DNA from: Thermophilibacter gallinarum
GTDB taxonomy: Bacteria; Actinomycetota; Coriobacteriia; Coriobacteriales; Atopobiaceae
DNA length: 64,000 bases
Direction of reading: 5' to 3'
Assembly (NCBI RefSeq): GCF_014982725.1
Contig: NZ_JADCJZ010000003.1
Span: 186,001-250,000, forward strand
The notes beneath the pieces were generated by a model that was not told where the DNA came from, did not search any database, and saw only the letters and a program-made list of their open reading frames with translations. Positions 9,702 through 18,711 of the stretch are shown here, piece by piece; within the stretch, counting starts at the first letter, position 1; the number at the start of each line of letters is the position of its first letter. The position numbers and the translations under genes are program-made.

Positions 9702-11798
9702 CTACTTCTTGCGAGAGAGCGCGCCGATGTCGGCAACGCCCACGAAGACTTCAACGAAGCGGTTGAGCAGGCGCAGGCGGTTCTCCCTTACCGCAGTATC
9801 CTCGTCCATGACAAGAACGTCGTCGAAGAATCGGTCGATGGGCGCTCTGAGTTCGGCAAGTGCGGCGAGGGCGCCGGCGTAGTCGTCTGTCGCGAGCGCG
9901 TCGCCGACGGCAACGGACCCCTGCTCACAGGCCGCAAGAAGGCTTCTCTCGGCGTCGCCGAGAAGCGCGTCGTCGACGTCGGAGCCGAGCGAGGGGTCGC
10001 TCAGGTGAGCGGCGCGCGCGTAGGCCGTCGCCAGGTCGTCGAAGAGCTCCGGGCTCTGCGAGCGGGCGTCCTCGAGGGCGTGGGCGCGCGCCATGAACTC
10101 CACGGGATTGATGACGCCGACCGCGGAGACGGCCTCGATCGTGTCCGGGCGCAGGCCCTCGTCGCGGGCGATGGCGACGAGGCGTCCCTGGAAGAACCTG
10201 ACGACCGCGGTGGCGACCCCCTCGAGGTCGAACTCGAGGCCCTGGGCCTGGTAGGCGCCGAGCGCGAGCCCGATCAGCTGACGCAGGTCGCAGCCGGGCA
10301 GCGTGCGGAGCATGGCGATGATGCCGATGGCGGCACGCCGCACCGCGTAGGGGTCGGAGGAGCCGGTCGGCGGCTCGTCGATGGCGAAGATGCCGCAGAC
10401 GGTGTCGAGCTTGTCGGCGATCGCGACGCAGCGCCCGCAGGTCCCGGAGGGGAGCTCGTCGCCGGCGAAGCGCGGGCGATAGTGCTCGCGGATCGCCGCG
10501 CACACCTCCTCGTCCTCGCCCGCCGCCGCGGCGTAGTAGCCGCCCATGACGCCCTGCTGGTTGGTGAACTCGACGACGGCCTGCGAGACGAGGTCCGCCT
10601 TGGCGAGGTGCGCGGCGCGCGCGGCGGCGGCGACGCCGTCCTCGCCCTCCCCGGCCTGCTTGGCGACCGCGGCGGCGAGGCCCTCCATGCGCTCGACCTT
10701 CTGGAGCATCGTGCCCAGGCGCTCCTGGAAGGTGACCGAGCCGAGGCGCTCGACGAACTCCTCCATGGGGCGCTTGAGGTCCTCGTCGTAGAAGAACTTG
10801 GCGTCGTCGAGTCGGGCGCGCACCACGCGCTCGTTGCCCGCGACCACGGTCTGGGACACGCGGGGATCGGCGTTGGAGACGACGACGAACTCGCGCGTGA
10901 GGTTGCCCTCGGCGTCGTAGACCGGGAAGTAGCGCTGGTTGGACAGCATCGACTCGCAGATGATCTCGTGCGGCACCTCGAGGAAGGACTCGTCGAACGT
11001 GCCCACGAGGACCGTCGGCCACTCGCAGAGGTTGACGACCTCGTCGAAGATGCGCTTGGGCGTGTCGACGCGCGCGCCGCCGCGCTCCTCCTCGATCTTC
11101 GCGATGCCGACGCGGATGGCCTCGGCACGACGCTCGGCGGAGAGCACGAAGGCGCGCTCGAGGGTGGCCTCGTAGTCGGCCGGGGACGCGACGACGTGCT
11201 CGCCCGGGGCGAGCACGCGGTGTCCGCGCGTGGTGTTGCCGGAGGTGACGTCGGCATAGGTCACGGGCACGACGTCCGTGCCGAGAAGGGCGCAGATCCA
11301 GCGGATGGGACGCACGAACGTGGCGTGCTCGGACCCCCAGCGCTGGCTGCGGTAGTTGGGCCACTGGAGCCCACCGATCACCTCGGCGGAGAGGGCCGAG
11401 AGGATCGGGGCGGCCGGCTCGGAGGGGACGCTGCGCTCGGCGAAGACGTACTCGCTGCCGTCGGCGTCCACACGGCGGACGAGGTCGGCCGCGTCGGCGC
11501 CGCACTTGCGTGCGAAGCCGAGGGCCGCCTTGGTCGGCGCGCCGGACTCGTCGAAGGCGATGGCCGCCTTGGGGCCGCGCTTCACCTCGTGGATCTCGTC
11601 GGTCGCGACGGCGACGTCAGAGACCAGGGCGGCGAGGCGGCGCGGGGTCGAGAGGACGCGGACCTCGCCATGGGCGAGGCCGGCGGCGTCGAGGCCCTTG
11701 GACACGAGGCCGCCGAGCTGCTGGGCGGCGTTCATGAGCGGCGCGGAGGGCATCTCCTCGGTGCCGATCTCGAGCAGGAAGTCACGGGTCTCTGCCAT
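9702..11798 (-). CDS. glyS: Glycyl-tRNA synthetase beta subunit
   Basis: This is the beta subunit of the bacterial alpha2-beta2 glycyl-tRNA synthetase, which binds tRNA-Gly while the alpha subunit holds the catalytic site. The 698 residues have the usual length and begin with the family signature LLEIGTEEMPSAPL. They also contain WPNYRSQRWGSEHATFVRPIRW, the HD-like GHRVLAPGEH region, and a C-terminal anticodon-binding DALR-type helical domain (RAPIDRFFDDVLVMDED). ATG 11798 directly abuts the glyQ stop, with GGGGGAGG in the end of glyQ as ribosome site, so the two subunits are translationally linked. Confidence 0.97.
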   Translation of the reverse strand: MAETRDFLLEIGTEEMPSAPLMNAAQQLGGLVSKGLDAAGLAHGEVRVLSTPRRLAALVSDVAVATDEIHEVKRGPKAAIAFDESGAPTKAALGFARKCGADAADLVRRVDADGSEYVFAERSVPSEPAAPILSALSAEVIGGLQWPNYRSQRWGSEHATFVRPIRWICALLGTDVVPVTYADVTSGNTTRGHRVLAPGEHVVASPADYEATLERAFVLSAERRAEAIRVGIAKIEEERGGARVDTPKRIFDEVVNLCEWPTVLVGTFDESFLEVPHEIICESMLSNQRYFPVYDAEGNLTREFVVVSNADPRVSQTVVAGNERVVRARLDDAKFFYDEDLKRPMEEFVERLGSVTFQERLGTMLQKVERMEGLAAAVAKQAGEGEDGVAAAARAAHLAKADLVSQAVVEFTNQQGVMGGYYAAAAGEDEEVCAAIREHYRPRFAGDELPSGTCGRCVAIADKLDTVCGIFAIDEPPTGSSDPYAVRRAAIGIIAMLRTLPGCDLRQLIGLALGAYQAQGLEFDLEGVATAVVRFFQGRLVAIARDEGLRPDTIEAVSAVGVINPVEFMARAHALEDARSQSPELFDDLATAYARAAHLSDPSLGSDVDDALLGDAERSLLAACEQGSVAVGDALATDDYAGALAALAELRAPIDRFFDDVLVMDEDTAVRENRLRLLNRFVEVFVGVADIGALSRKK

Positions 11799-12710
11799 CT
11801 AGGCCACCTCCCCCTTCTTGGCGGCGTCGTCGGTCTTGCCGGCCACCTCCGCGAGGTAGCACTCGCAGCAGAGCTTGGCGATCGTGCGGACGCGCAGGAT
11901 GTAGTTGGCACGCTCGGTCGCCGAGATGGCGCCGCGCGCGTCGAGCAGGTTGAAGGCATGAGAGCACTTCATGACGCAGTCATAGGCGGGAAGCGGCAGC
12001 TTCCGCTCGAGGCAGGAGTGGCACTCCGCCTCGTAGTCGTCGAACTTCTGACGCATCATCTCGACGTTGGCCACCTCGAAGTTGTACGTCGAGAACTCGC
12101 GCTCGTTCTCGTGGAAGACGTCGCCGTAGGTCATGGGCGTGCCGTCGGGCAGGTAGGACCAGATGACGTCGTAGACGGAGTCGACCCCCTGCGCGTACAT
12201 GGCGATGCGCTCCAGGCCGTAGGTGATCTCCACCGGCACCGGGTCGCACTCGATGCCGCCGACCTGCTGGAAGTAGGTGTACTGGGTGACCTCCATGCCG
12301 TCCATCCAGACCTCCCAGCCGAGGCCCCAGGCGCCCAGCGTGGGGCTCTCCCAGTCGTCCTCGACGAAGCGGACGTCGTGCTCGGCGGGGTCGAGGCCGA
12401 TGGCGGCAAGCGAGCCGAGGTAGAGCTCCTGGGAGTCCACCGGGCAGGGCTTGAGGATCACCTGGAACTGGTAGTAGTGCTGCATGCGGTTGGGGTTCTC
12501 GCCGTAGCGCCCGTCGGCCGGTCGGCGGCAGGGCTGCGGGTAGCAGGTGCGCCAGGGCGCGGGACCGAGCGAGCGCAGCGTGGTGGCGGTGTGGAACGTG
12601 CCTGCGCCGACCTCGGAGTCGTAGGGTTGCATGACCGTGCAGCCCTGGGCGGCCCAGTAGCGCTCGAGCTCGAGGATCATGTCCTGGAACGTCAGTGTCG
12701 TCTTGCCCAT
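11799..12710 (-). CDS. glyQ: Glycyl-tRNA synthetase alpha subunit
   Basis: The catalytic alpha subunit (class II core) forms glycyl-adenylate and charges tRNA-Gly. The 303-residue protein has the conserved start [35 protein letters not shown], and the motif region [28 protein letters not shown]. There are two adjacent ATG codons (12713 and 12710); AAGGA sits two and five bases before them, which favours 12710. The gene lies 29 bases after lepB and is followed without gap by glyS. Confidence 0.97.
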   Translation of the reverse strand: MGKTTLTFQDMILELERYWAAQGCTVMQPYDSEVGAGTFHTATTLRSLGPAPWRTCYPQPCRRPADGRYGENPNRMQHYYQFQVILKPCPVDSQELYLGSLAAIGLDPAEHDVRFVEDDWESPTLGAWGLGWEVWMDGMEVTQYTYFQQVGGIECDPVPVEITYGLERIAMYAQGVDSVYDVIWSYLPDGTPMTYGDVFHENEREFSTYNFEVANVEMMRQKFDDYEAECHSCLERKLPLPAYDCVMKCSHAFNLLDARGAISATERANYILRVRTIAKLCCECYLAEVAGKTDDAAKKGEVA

Positions 12711-12739
12711 CATCGTCCTTCTCTCGACCCCGCGCGCGC

Positions 12740-13306
12740 CTAGAGCAGGCCCACGTCGGAGAGTGGCCAGTAGATCAGAATCGCCCTCGATGTTACGTCA
12801 TCGACGCTCACGGGGCCAAAGAAACGCGAGTCCTTCGAGTTCGTCCTGTTGTCGCCCATGACCCAGACCGTGCCCTCGGGGACCGTGTAGGGATAGGAGA
12901 TGCCGGCGGAGCCCGCGATGTCGCTCAGCGACTCGGTGCGCGCGCCGTTGACGTAGGGCTCGTCGAGAACGACGCCGTCAACGACCACCTCGCCGTCGAC
13001 CAGGTCGATCGTCTGACCGCCGACCGCGATGACGCGCTTGACGAGCGTGTCGCCCACCGTCACGGGGCTGTCGAAGGTGACCACGTCGCCCGGCTCGGGG
13101 TCGCGGAACGCCAGGGAGACCTTCTCCCCCAGGATGAGGTCGCCCTCCTGGATGGTCTCGAGCATAGAGCCCGACGGGACGTAGTAGGCACCCACCACGA
13201 AGACGCGAAGCAGGACGGACAGGACGACGCAGAGCGCGAGCGTCCCCAGGAACCACCGCCCCCACCCGCGCTGGGACTCGTCGTCAGCCGAGAGATGGCG
13301 TGGCAT
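12740..13306 (-). CDS. lepB: Signal peptidase I
   Basis: This type I signal peptidase removes signal peptides of exported proteins at the outer face of the membrane. The 188 residues have one N-terminal membrane segment (about 17-40), then the catalytic serine in VPSGSM (Ser47), the general base Lys90 in [10 protein letters not shown], and the [16 protein letters not shown] box. It has Gram-positive type and length. ATG 13306 has GGGGGAGG eight bases upstream; a GTG at 13315 would lie too close to that site. The first 23 bp overlap the end of trmD, so the two genes are probably translationally coupled. Confidence 0.95.
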   Translation of the reverse strand: MPRHLSADDESQRGWGRWFLGTLALCVVLSVLLRVFVVGAYYVPSGSMLETIQEGDLILGEKVSLAFRDPEPGDVVTFDSPVTVGDTLVKRVIAVGGQTIDLVDGEVVVDGVVLDEPYVNGARTESLSDIAGSAGISYPYTVPEGTVWVMGDNRTNSKDSRFFGPVSVDDVTSRAILIYWPLSDVGLL

Positions 13307-14069
13307 CCGCGACACCTCCCCCGGGCCCGTCGCAGGCGCTCGCGAGGGCGACGCCCTCCACGACCCGGCGCTCCTCCTCGTCGAGATCGACGCCCTCGAG
13401 CAGGTCGGGCCTCCAGCGCGCCGTCCGCTCGACCGAGCTCAGGCGCCTCCAGCGGTCGACGCGCGCATGGTCGCCGGAGAGCAGAACCTCGGGAACCGGC
13501 ATCCCGCGATAGGTCGACGGGCGCGTGTACTGGGCGTACTCGAGAAGCCCGGACTCCTGCGAGAAGGACTCGTCCACGGGGCTCGCCTCGTCGCCGAGGG
13601 CGCCCGGCAGCAGGCGGACGACGGCGTCGATCACCACGAGCGCGGCGAGCTCGCCTCCGGTGAGCACGTAGTCGCCGAGGGACAGGACCTCGTCGGCGAG
13701 CGAGTAGACGCGCTCGTCCACGCCCTCGTAGCGGCCGCAGACGAGCAGCACGCGCTCCTCCCCCGCGAGCCGCTCGGCGACTCGCTGGTCGAAGCGGGCG
13801 CCGCACGGCGAGAAGAACACGACGTGGGGGCGGGGGCCCTCCGAGGAGAGCTCCTCGACGGCCTCGAAGATCGGCCCGGGCTTCATGAGCATGCCCTGGC
13901 CGCCCCCGAACGGGGCATCGTCGACGGTCCGATGCCGGTCGTGCGTCCAGTCGCGCAGGTCATGGGCCCTGAACTCGAAGATCCCGGCGCGACGGGCGCG
14001 CCCCATGATGGAGGCGTCCAGATAGGGGTCGAAGACGCCGGGGATGACGGAGACCGTCTCGAAGAGCAT
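13284..14069 (-). CDS. trmD: tRNA (guanine37-N1)-methyltransferase
   Basis: TrmD methylates G37 next to the anticodon to prevent +1 frameshifting, using S-adenosylmethionine bound in a trefoil knot. The 261 residues include FGGGQGMLMKPGPIFEA (54-70), GRYEGVDERV (112-121) and SLGDYVLTGGELAALVVIDAVVRLLPGALG (130-159). The C-terminal 25 residues are Gly/Ala/Asp-rich and extend past the usual end, overlapping lepB. AGGAGGTCTGAG precedes ATG 14069; the rimM stop lies one base upstream. Confidence 0.97.
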   Translation of the reverse strand: MLFETVSVIPGVFDPYLDASIMGRARRAGIFEFRAHDLRDWTHDRHRTVDDAPFGGGQGMLMKPGPIFEAVEELSSEGPRPHVVFFSPCGARFDQRVAERLAGEERVLLVCGRYEGVDERVYSLADEVLSLGDYVLTGGELAALVVIDAVVRLLPGALGDEASPVDESFSQESGLLEYAQYTRPSTYRGMPVPEVLLSGDHARVDRWRRLSSVERTARWRPDLLEGVDLDEEERRVVEGVALASACDGPGGGVADATPSLG

Positions 14070-14070
14070 C

Positions 14071-14592
14071 TCAGACCTCCTCCCAGACGAGCCCGGCGGG
14101 AACGCTGGCCTCGATGGCGCCCGTCTCCGGGACGCTCGACACGACCTGCTCGATGACGGGGAGCAGGAGCTCCCCCCGCTCTCCCCTGACGACCCAGACG
14201 TCGTTCGCGGGACCGGTCATGACCTCGTCGATGACGCCCTCGTCGCCGGTCTCGACGTCGCGGACCATGCGACCGACCAGGCGGCCCGCATCGTGCAGGG
14301 GCAGGTCGTCGGGCAGGTCGGAGACGCGGGCGAGCAGGAAGCGTCCCACGAGGGACTCCGCGGCGTCAAGGTCATGCACGCCGTCGAGCGCCACGAGCGA
14401 GCCGTGACGCCCGTCTGCGGCGCACGCCGCGACCACGTGCCAGCGACTGCCCCTCAGCGCGGGCGGAACAACGGCGACCTCGAGCCCCTCGCGCACAAGT
14501 GAGGGAAGGCCGTGAACGGGAACCGTCACGACCTCCCCTCTTCTCCCGTGCGTCTTCTCCACACGGGCTATGCACCTGAAGCGGTCTCGCAT
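14071..14592 (-). CDS. rimM: 16S rRNA processing protein RimM
   Basis: RimM is a 30S maturation factor that binds S19 and helps form the head of the small subunit. The 173-residue protein has the N-terminal RimM barrel (CIARVEKTHGRRGEVVTVPV) and the C-terminal PRC-barrel (GRLVGRMVRDVETGDEGVIDEVMTGPANDVWVV), with the family motif ending in LLPVIEQVV. The second residue block departs from the usual G-x-(I/V)-x-x-x-H-G-x-x-G only slightly. It is flanked by khpA and trmD in the standard order. Confidence 0.93.
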   Translation of the reverse strand: MRDRFRCIARVEKTHGRRGEVVTVPVHGLPSLVREGLEVAVVPPALRGSRWHVVAACAADGRHGSLVALDGVHDLDAAESLVGRFLLARVSDLPDDLPLHDAGRLVGRMVRDVETGDEGVIDEVMTGPANDVWVVRGERGELLLPVIEQVVSSVPETGAIEASVPAGLVWEEV

Positions 14593-14598
14593 GGGCCC

Positions 14599-14889
14599 CT
14601 AGCCCACGACCTCGACCTCGACCGCGGTCCCCACGCGCTGCCCGAGGGCGCGCGCGAGCGTGCGGATGGCCTTAATCGTGCGGCCCTTGCGGCCGATCAC
14701 CCTTCCGGCGTCCTCCTCGGAGCAGCTCACCTCGATGAGCGCCCCCTCGTCGCCGTCAGTGACGTCGAGGGAGACGGCGGCCTCGTCGTCAACGAGCCCG
14801 CAGACGATGTACTCGACGAGATCGGCGACGCGGTCCGAGGGGAGCTCCTGCTCGAGCTCCTCGACAGCGGAACCCTCGATGGCTCCCAT
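14599..14889 (-). CDS. khpA: KH-domain RNA-binding protein KhpA
   Basis: KhpA is a small RNA-binding protein with a single type II KH domain that pairs with KhpB/Jag in Gram-positive cells and affects cell length and division. The 96 residues contain the RNA-gripping GxxG loop in GRVIGRKGRTIKAIRTL (residues 63-79). The N-terminal acidic stretch (AVEELEQEL) is longer than in the shortest members. It lies between rpsP and rimM, the usual place for the family. Confidence 0.93.
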   Translation of the reverse strand: MGAIEGSAVEELEQELPSDRVADLVEYIVCGLVDDEAAVSLDVTDGDEGALIEVSCSEEDAGRVIGRKGRTIKAIRTLARALGQRVGTAVEVEVVG

Positions 14890-14897
14890 CAGGACAC

Positions 14898-15251
14898 CTA
14901 CTCGGCGTCCTGAGCAGCCTCGGCCTCGGCCTCAGCGGCAGCCTCGGCGGCGGCAGCGGCCTTGGCGGCAGCCTTCTTGGAGATCTTCGTCTTCTTCTCG
15001 ACGACAGGCTGGCCGTTGCGAGCGATGTCGATGAGGTGCGCGACGGCGTTGGTGGGCTGGGCGCCCTTGGAGACCCACTCGTCGACCTTCTCGAGGTTGA
15101 TGTCGATGGTCTTGGGATTGGTCAGCGGGTTGTAGCGGCCGACCTCCTCGATGTAGCGACCGTCACGCGGCATGCGGCCGTCGGCGACGACGACGCGGTA
15201 GTACGGGCGCTTCTTGGCACCGTGACGGGCCAGGCGAATCTTGACTGCCAA
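14898..15251 (-). CDS. rpsP: 30S ribosomal protein S16
   Basis: S16 binds the 5' and central domains of 16S rRNA. The mature family start [17 protein letters not shown] is read from a TTG codon at 15251 with GGAGGAG six bases upstream; an ATG at 15266 falls on that ribosome site itself, and the frame further upstream does not match the family. The 117-residue protein has a normal core to about residue 85 and then an Ala/Glu/Lys-rich tail ([26 protein letters not shown]), an extension seen in actinobacterial S16. It leads the rpsP-khpA-rimM-trmD-lepB-glyQ-glyS operon. Confidence 0.95.
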   Translation of the reverse strand: MAVKIRLARHGAKKRPYYRVVVADGRMPRDGRYIEEVGRYNPLTNPKTIDINLEKVDEWVSKGAQPTNAVAHLIDIARNGQPVVEKKTKISKKAAAKAAAAAEAAAEAEAEAAQDAE

Positions 15252-15325
15252 TGAACACTCCTCCATACGTGCGGTGCGCGTGGTTGGTAGGATGGCCGCA
15301 CCGCTCAGCCACAAAACGACATATC

Positions 15326-15353
15326 ATCTTACGACTCTTTTCTGTGGCTGCAA
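15326..15353 (-). promoter_or_regulatory. Candidate rpsP operon promoter
   Basis: On the minus strand TTGCAG (15353-15348) and TAAGAT (15331-15326) are 16 bases apart. They lie about 75 bases upstream of the rpsP TTG start, in the divergent gap shared with the response regulator gene. Confidence 0.55.
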
Positions 15354-15381
15354 GGTGCAGTTTTTGTGAAAGGGGCCGCGA

Positions 15382-15398
15382 GGCCTCGTGGCGAGGCC
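15382..15398. repeat. Inverted repeat in the rpsP / response-regulator intergenic region
   Basis: GGCCTCG and CGAGGCC form a perfect 7-bp inverted repeat around TGG. It lies about 85 bp upstream of the response regulator start and about 130 bp upstream of rpsP. It could be an operator, but nothing in the sequence identifies a partner. The rest of this 230-bp gap holds a second short inverted repeat (CTGCAaggTGCAG, 15348-15360) and AT-richer promoter-like sequence. Confidence 0.3.
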
Positions 15399-15481
15399 CG
15401 ACGTTAAGGAGAAATTCAGGTCCGCTGGGTAGGATAGCCCACGTAACGCCCGGTGACGGGGGAACCAGCAAGGGAGGTCCC

Positions 15482-16156
15482 ATGAACATCCTTGTCGTCG
15501 AGGACGAGCGCAACCTCGCAGACGCCATCGTCCGCATCCTGACGGACGCCTCATACAACGCCGACGCCGCATACGACGGCCGCTCCGGCCTCCGCGCGGC
15601 CCTGTCCGGGTCCTACGACGCCGTCGTGCTCGACGTCATGCTGCCCGGCATGGACGGAAACGCAGTCGCGCACGAGATGAGGAGGCAGGGCGTGTCCACG
15701 CCGGTCCTCATGCTCACCGCGCGGACGTCCACCGCCGACAAGGTGGCGGGCCTCGACTCGGGCGCCGACGACTACATGACCAAGCCGTTCGAGTCCGACG
15801 AGCTTCTCGCCCGCCTGAGGGCGCTCACGCGCCGTCGCGGCGACGTCCTGCTCGACGACGTCACCTTTGCCGACGTCACGCTCGACCTGGAGACCCACGA
15901 CCTCTCCTGCGGCACCAAGTCGATCCACCTCTCCGGCAAGGAGTTCGAGGTGATGCGGATCCTCATGAGCTCCAGCCCCCGCGTGGTCTCCAAGCAGGAC
16001 CTGCTCGGACGCGTCTGGGGGGACGTCGACGCCTCGGAGAACTCCGTCGAGGCCTACGTGTCCTTCCTGCGCAAGAAGCTCGCCCACATCGGCTCCCGCG
16101 TGCAGATCACGACGCTTCGGATGCTCGGCTACCGCCTTGAGGTCATCGAGGGGTAG
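15482..16156 (+). CDS. OmpR/PhoB-family response regulator
   Basis: This is a two-component transcription regulator. The 224 residues have a receiver domain with Asp51 (VVLDVMLPGMDG), Thr80 (LMLTAR) and Lys101 (DYMTKPF), followed by a winged-helix DNA-binding domain (about 125-222) with the typical LSGKEFEVMRILM...VSKQDLLGRVWG...ENSVEAYVSFLRKKL...TLRMLGYRL. AAGGGAGGTC precedes ATG 15482. The cognate histidine kinase starts six bases after the stop. The stimulus and regulon are not evident. The domain order is that of regulators paired with single-kinase membrane sensors. Confidence 0.95.
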   Translation: MNILVVEDERNLADAIVRILTDASYNADAAYDGRSGLRAALSGSYDAVVLDVMLPGMDGNAVAHEMRRQGVSTPVLMLTARTSTADKVAGLDSGADDYMTKPFESDELLARLRALTRRRGDVLLDDVTFADVTLDLETHDLSCGTKSIHLSGKEFEVMRILMSSSPRVVSKQDLLGRVWGDVDASENSVEAYVSFLRKKLAHIGSRVQITTLRMLGYRLEVIEG

Positions 16157-16162
16157 CCACCC

Positions 16163-17386
16163 ATGCTCAAGCGCCTGCGCAGGGAGTTCATAGCGATCAC
16201 CATGCTGCTCGTCGGCCTGGTGCTCGCCGGCGTGCTCGGGATCACGTTCTTTGCCAACGCCGCGTCGCTGCGCGCCGGCGCCGACCGAATCTTGGACCGG
16301 GCGGTCGAGCGGGGCGTCTCGGTCGGCCAGCTCGGCGACCCGACCGGCACCATGGGCAGCGACTACATGCTCGCCGCGGTCGTCGACATCTCCCGCGAGG
16401 GGGCGGTCCTCGTCGTCGACGAGACGCCCTTCGACGTCCCCCTCGAGACGCTCCGCGCCGTCATTCTCGACGCCTCCTCGAGCGAGGCGAGCTCGGGTCG
16501 CTGCGACGAGTACCCGGTCATGTGGAAGCGCGCCGAGACGTCCTGGGGCTACCGGATAGCCTTTCTCGACACCTACACCATCGACATGGCGCTGCGCGAC
16601 CAGGCCGTGACGAACGTGGGCGTCTTCCTCGCGTCGATGGGGGCGCTCTTCGCCATCGCCTACGTCCTCTCCGGCTGGGCGCTGAGGCCGGTCGAGCGCG
16701 CCTGGCGGCAGCAGCGTCGCTTCGTCTCGGACGCCTCGCACGAGCTCAAGACCCCGCTCGCCGTCATACTCGCCAACACGCAGATCCTCCTGAAGGACGA
16801 GGGCGTCCCCGAGGAGTCGCGGCGCTGGGTCGAGAGCACGGCCGACGAGGCGAAGCACCTTCGCGACCTCGTCGAGGACCTGCTCACGCTGGCCCGTGCC
16901 GACGAGCGGGAGGCCGCCGGGACGGCACGTGAGAGCGTCCCGGAGATCGAGCTCGCCCCCATCGTCTCCGAGTGCTGCCTCGAGTTTGACGCGGTCGCCT
17001 TCGAGCGGGGCTGCACCATAGAGCAGGAGCTCTCCGACGACGTGCGGGCGCACGTCACCCCGGACGACTACGGTCGTGTGGTGCGAACGCTCCTCGACAA
17101 CGCGACCAAGTACGCCTCCGAGGGCAGCGCCGTCAGCGTCCGGCTCGGGCGGTCCGGGCGACGCTCTCGCCTTCAGGTCAGCAACTTCGGCGAGGTGATC
17201 TCGCCGGAGGACCTCGAGCACCTCTTCGACCGGTTCTTCCGGACCGACCGGGCGCGCCAGCGAACGGACGAGGGCGGCTTTGGGCTGGGGCTCGCCATAG
17301 CGCGGGGCATCGTCGAAGCGGCGGGGGGCACCATGTCGGCGACCTCGACGGCCGAGGACGGCACCACGATGACCGTCGTCATCTAG
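16163..17386 (+). CDS. Membrane sensor histidine kinase
   Basis: Partner of the preceding regulator. The 407 residues have two membrane segments (about 9-31 and 152-172) enclosing an extracytoplasmic sensor of about 120 residues with no recognised domain. The HisKA helix follows (FVSDASHELKTPLAVILANTQ, phosphorylated His193), then the HATPase domain with the N box (RTLLDNATKYA), the FDRFFRTD box and GFGLGLAIARGI. No HAMP domain separates the second membrane segment from HisKA; only about 15 residues do. The C-terminus ends at TMTVVI, so the ATPase domain is at its minimum length. The gene converges on dinB with two bases between the stops and no terminator hairpin. Confidence 0.95.
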   Translation: MLKRLRREFIAITMLLVGLVLAGVLGITFFANAASLRAGADRILDRAVERGVSVGQLGDPTGTMGSDYMLAAVVDISREGAVLVVDETPFDVPLETLRAVILDASSSEASSGRCDEYPVMWKRAETSWGYRIAFLDTYTIDMALRDQAVTNVGVFLASMGALFAIAYVLSGWALRPVERAWRQQRRFVSDASHELKTPLAVILANTQILLKDEGVPEESRRWVESTADEAKHLRDLVEDLLTLARADEREAAGTARESVPEIELAPIVSECCLEFDAVAFERGCTIEQELSDDVRAHVTPDDYGRVVRTLLDNATKYASEGSAVSVRLGRSGRRSRLQVSNFGEVISPEDLEHLFDRFFRTDRARQRTDEGGFGLGLAIARGIVEAAGGTMSATSTAEDGTTMTVVI

Positions 17387-17388
17387 CC

Positions 17389-18657
17389 CTAGGCGTCCGA
17401 CTTCCCCATCGGCGCGGTGTCCGAGGTCCGGTCCCTGAAGCGCAGGTCGCGCCCGTAGCTCACGGCGTCGTCGCCGAACCGCTCGCGCAGGGCGTCGGTC
17501 ACGCGGCCGAGTGCCGAGAGGTCGCGGCCGGGGGACCCGTTGGGTCCCTCGGAGCCCGCCCCGTCGAAGAGGGTGAGCTGCTCGGGCGCCTCGTCGGAGA
17601 ACCCCGAGACGCCGACTCCCACGAGACGCACCGGCACGCCCTCGTTCCATGCCTCGTCCAGGAGCCGGACCGCGAGCCGCCCGATCTGCCGCGCGTCGTC
17701 GCTCGGGCGCGGCAGGGCATGCTGGGCCGTGCGCGCGTGGCTGACGTCGAACTTGAGCTTGAGGGTGACGGTCCGCCCGCGGAGCCCCCGCTTTCTGAGC
17801 CGTCGCGCGACGATGTCCGCCACGTGCAGGACCGCCGCCTCGACGTCGTCGCGCGTGGTCAGGTCATGGGAGAACGTGCGCTCGTTCGATACGGACTTCA
17901 CCTCGTCCGGCACCGCCGCCTCGGCCACGACGCTGCGCTCGAGCCCGGCAGCCCTCAGCGCCATGCGCGGCCCCAGCACACCGAAGCGCCGCTCGAGCTC
18001 CTCGCCGTCGGTCGCGGCGAGCTCGCCCAGGGTGCGCACGCCCATCTCTCGAAGGCGCGCCTCGGTCGCGGGGCCGATCCCGCTCATGGCGCCCACGGGC
18101 AGCGGGGCGAGAAACGCGCACTCGGTGCCCGGCAGCACGACGGTGAGCCCGCGCGGCTTCTCGCGCTCCGAGGCGATCTTTGCGACCGTCTTGTTGACGC
18201 CGAGCCCGATGGAGCACGTGATGCCGAGCTCAGACACGCGCTCCTGCACACGGCGGCAGATGGCGACGGGGCTCTCGTGCGAGAAGCGGCCGGGCGTGAC
18301 GTCGAAGAACGCCTCGTCGATCGAGACCTGCTCGACGAGGGGCGTCTCGTCCGTGAGGATGGCCATTACGGAGGCCGAGAGCTCGCGGTAGCGGCCGAAG
18401 TGCCCCTGCGTCCAGATCGCCTGCGGGCAGAGGCGCCGGGCGGTGGCGGAGGGCATGGCCGAGTGGACGCCGTAGTGCCGCGCCTCGTAGGAGGCCGTGG
18501 AGACGACGCCGCGTCGGTCGGCCGAGCCGCCGACGATCACCGGCCGCCCCCGCCACTCGGGATGGTCGAGCTGCTCGACCGAGGCGAAGAACGCGTCGAG
18601 GTCGAGCAGCCCCACGGCCGGTCCGTCCCAGCCGACTATGTCGTGCGAAGCTCCCAT
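17389..18657 (-). CDS. dinB: DNA polymerase IV (Y family)
   Basis: An error-prone translesion polymerase. The 422 residues carry the catalytic acids in LLDLDAFFASVEQ (Asp19, with the steric-gate Phe after it) and VSIDEAFFD (Asp114-Glu115), the thumb helix-hairpin-helix (LPVGAMSGIGPATEARLREMGV), and the little-finger domain (VSNERTFSHDL). A beta-clamp-binding motif QLTLFD is at about 360-365. About 57 residues follow the clamp motif, a longer tail than in most homologues. The start ATG 18657 has no ribosome site; instead a TATACT lies six bases upstream, which suggests a leaderless message. Confidence 0.95.
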   Translation of the reverse strand: MGASHDIVGWDGPAVGLLDLDAFFASVEQLDHPEWRGRPVIVGGSADRRGVVSTASYEARHYGVHSAMPSATARRLCPQAIWTQGHFGRYRELSASVMAILTDETPLVEQVSIDEAFFDVTPGRFSHESPVAICRRVQERVSELGITCSIGLGVNKTVAKIASEREKPRGLTVVLPGTECAFLAPLPVGAMSGIGPATEARLREMGVRTLGELAATDGEELERRFGVLGPRMALRAAGLERSVVAEAAVPDEVKSVSNERTFSHDLTTRDDVEAAVLHVADIVARRLRKRGLRGRTVTLKLKFDVSHARTAQHALPRPSDDARQIGRLAVRLLDEAWNEGVPVRLVGVGVSGFSDEAPEQLTLFDGAGSEGPNGSPGRDLSALGRVTDALRERFGDDAVSYGRDLRFRDRTSDTAPMGKSDA

Positions 18658-18663
18658 ACGCCC

Positions 18664-18669
18664 AGTATA
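18664..18669 (-). promoter_or_regulatory. Minus-10 element of dinB placed for leaderless initiation
   Basis: TATACT on the minus strand ends six bases before the dinB ATG, where transcription would begin at or next to the start codon. No clear minus-35 hexamer is seen (GGGACG at the expected distance), which is consistent with a regulated or weak promoter. Confidence 0.5.
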
Positions 18670-18695
18670 GGGGTTGGTCCGGACGTCCCCGCGGG

Positions 18696-18711
18696 GCGCC
18701 GCCCGCGGCGC
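18696..18711 (-). terminator. Hairpin at the rsfS stop
   Basis: GCGCCGC and GCGGCGC form a perfect 7-bp stem with a two-base centre, touching the last base of the rsfS stop codon. There is no T-run after it. It may mark the 3' end of the rplU/obgE-side transcript before the dinB promoter. Confidence 0.35.

Noticed and set aside
15348-15365. Rho-independent terminator on the plus strand (CTGCA/TGCAG followed by five T)
   Set aside because: No plus-strand gene lies upstream that would need it, and the stem has only five pairs; its left half coincides with the minus-35 of the rpsP promoter.
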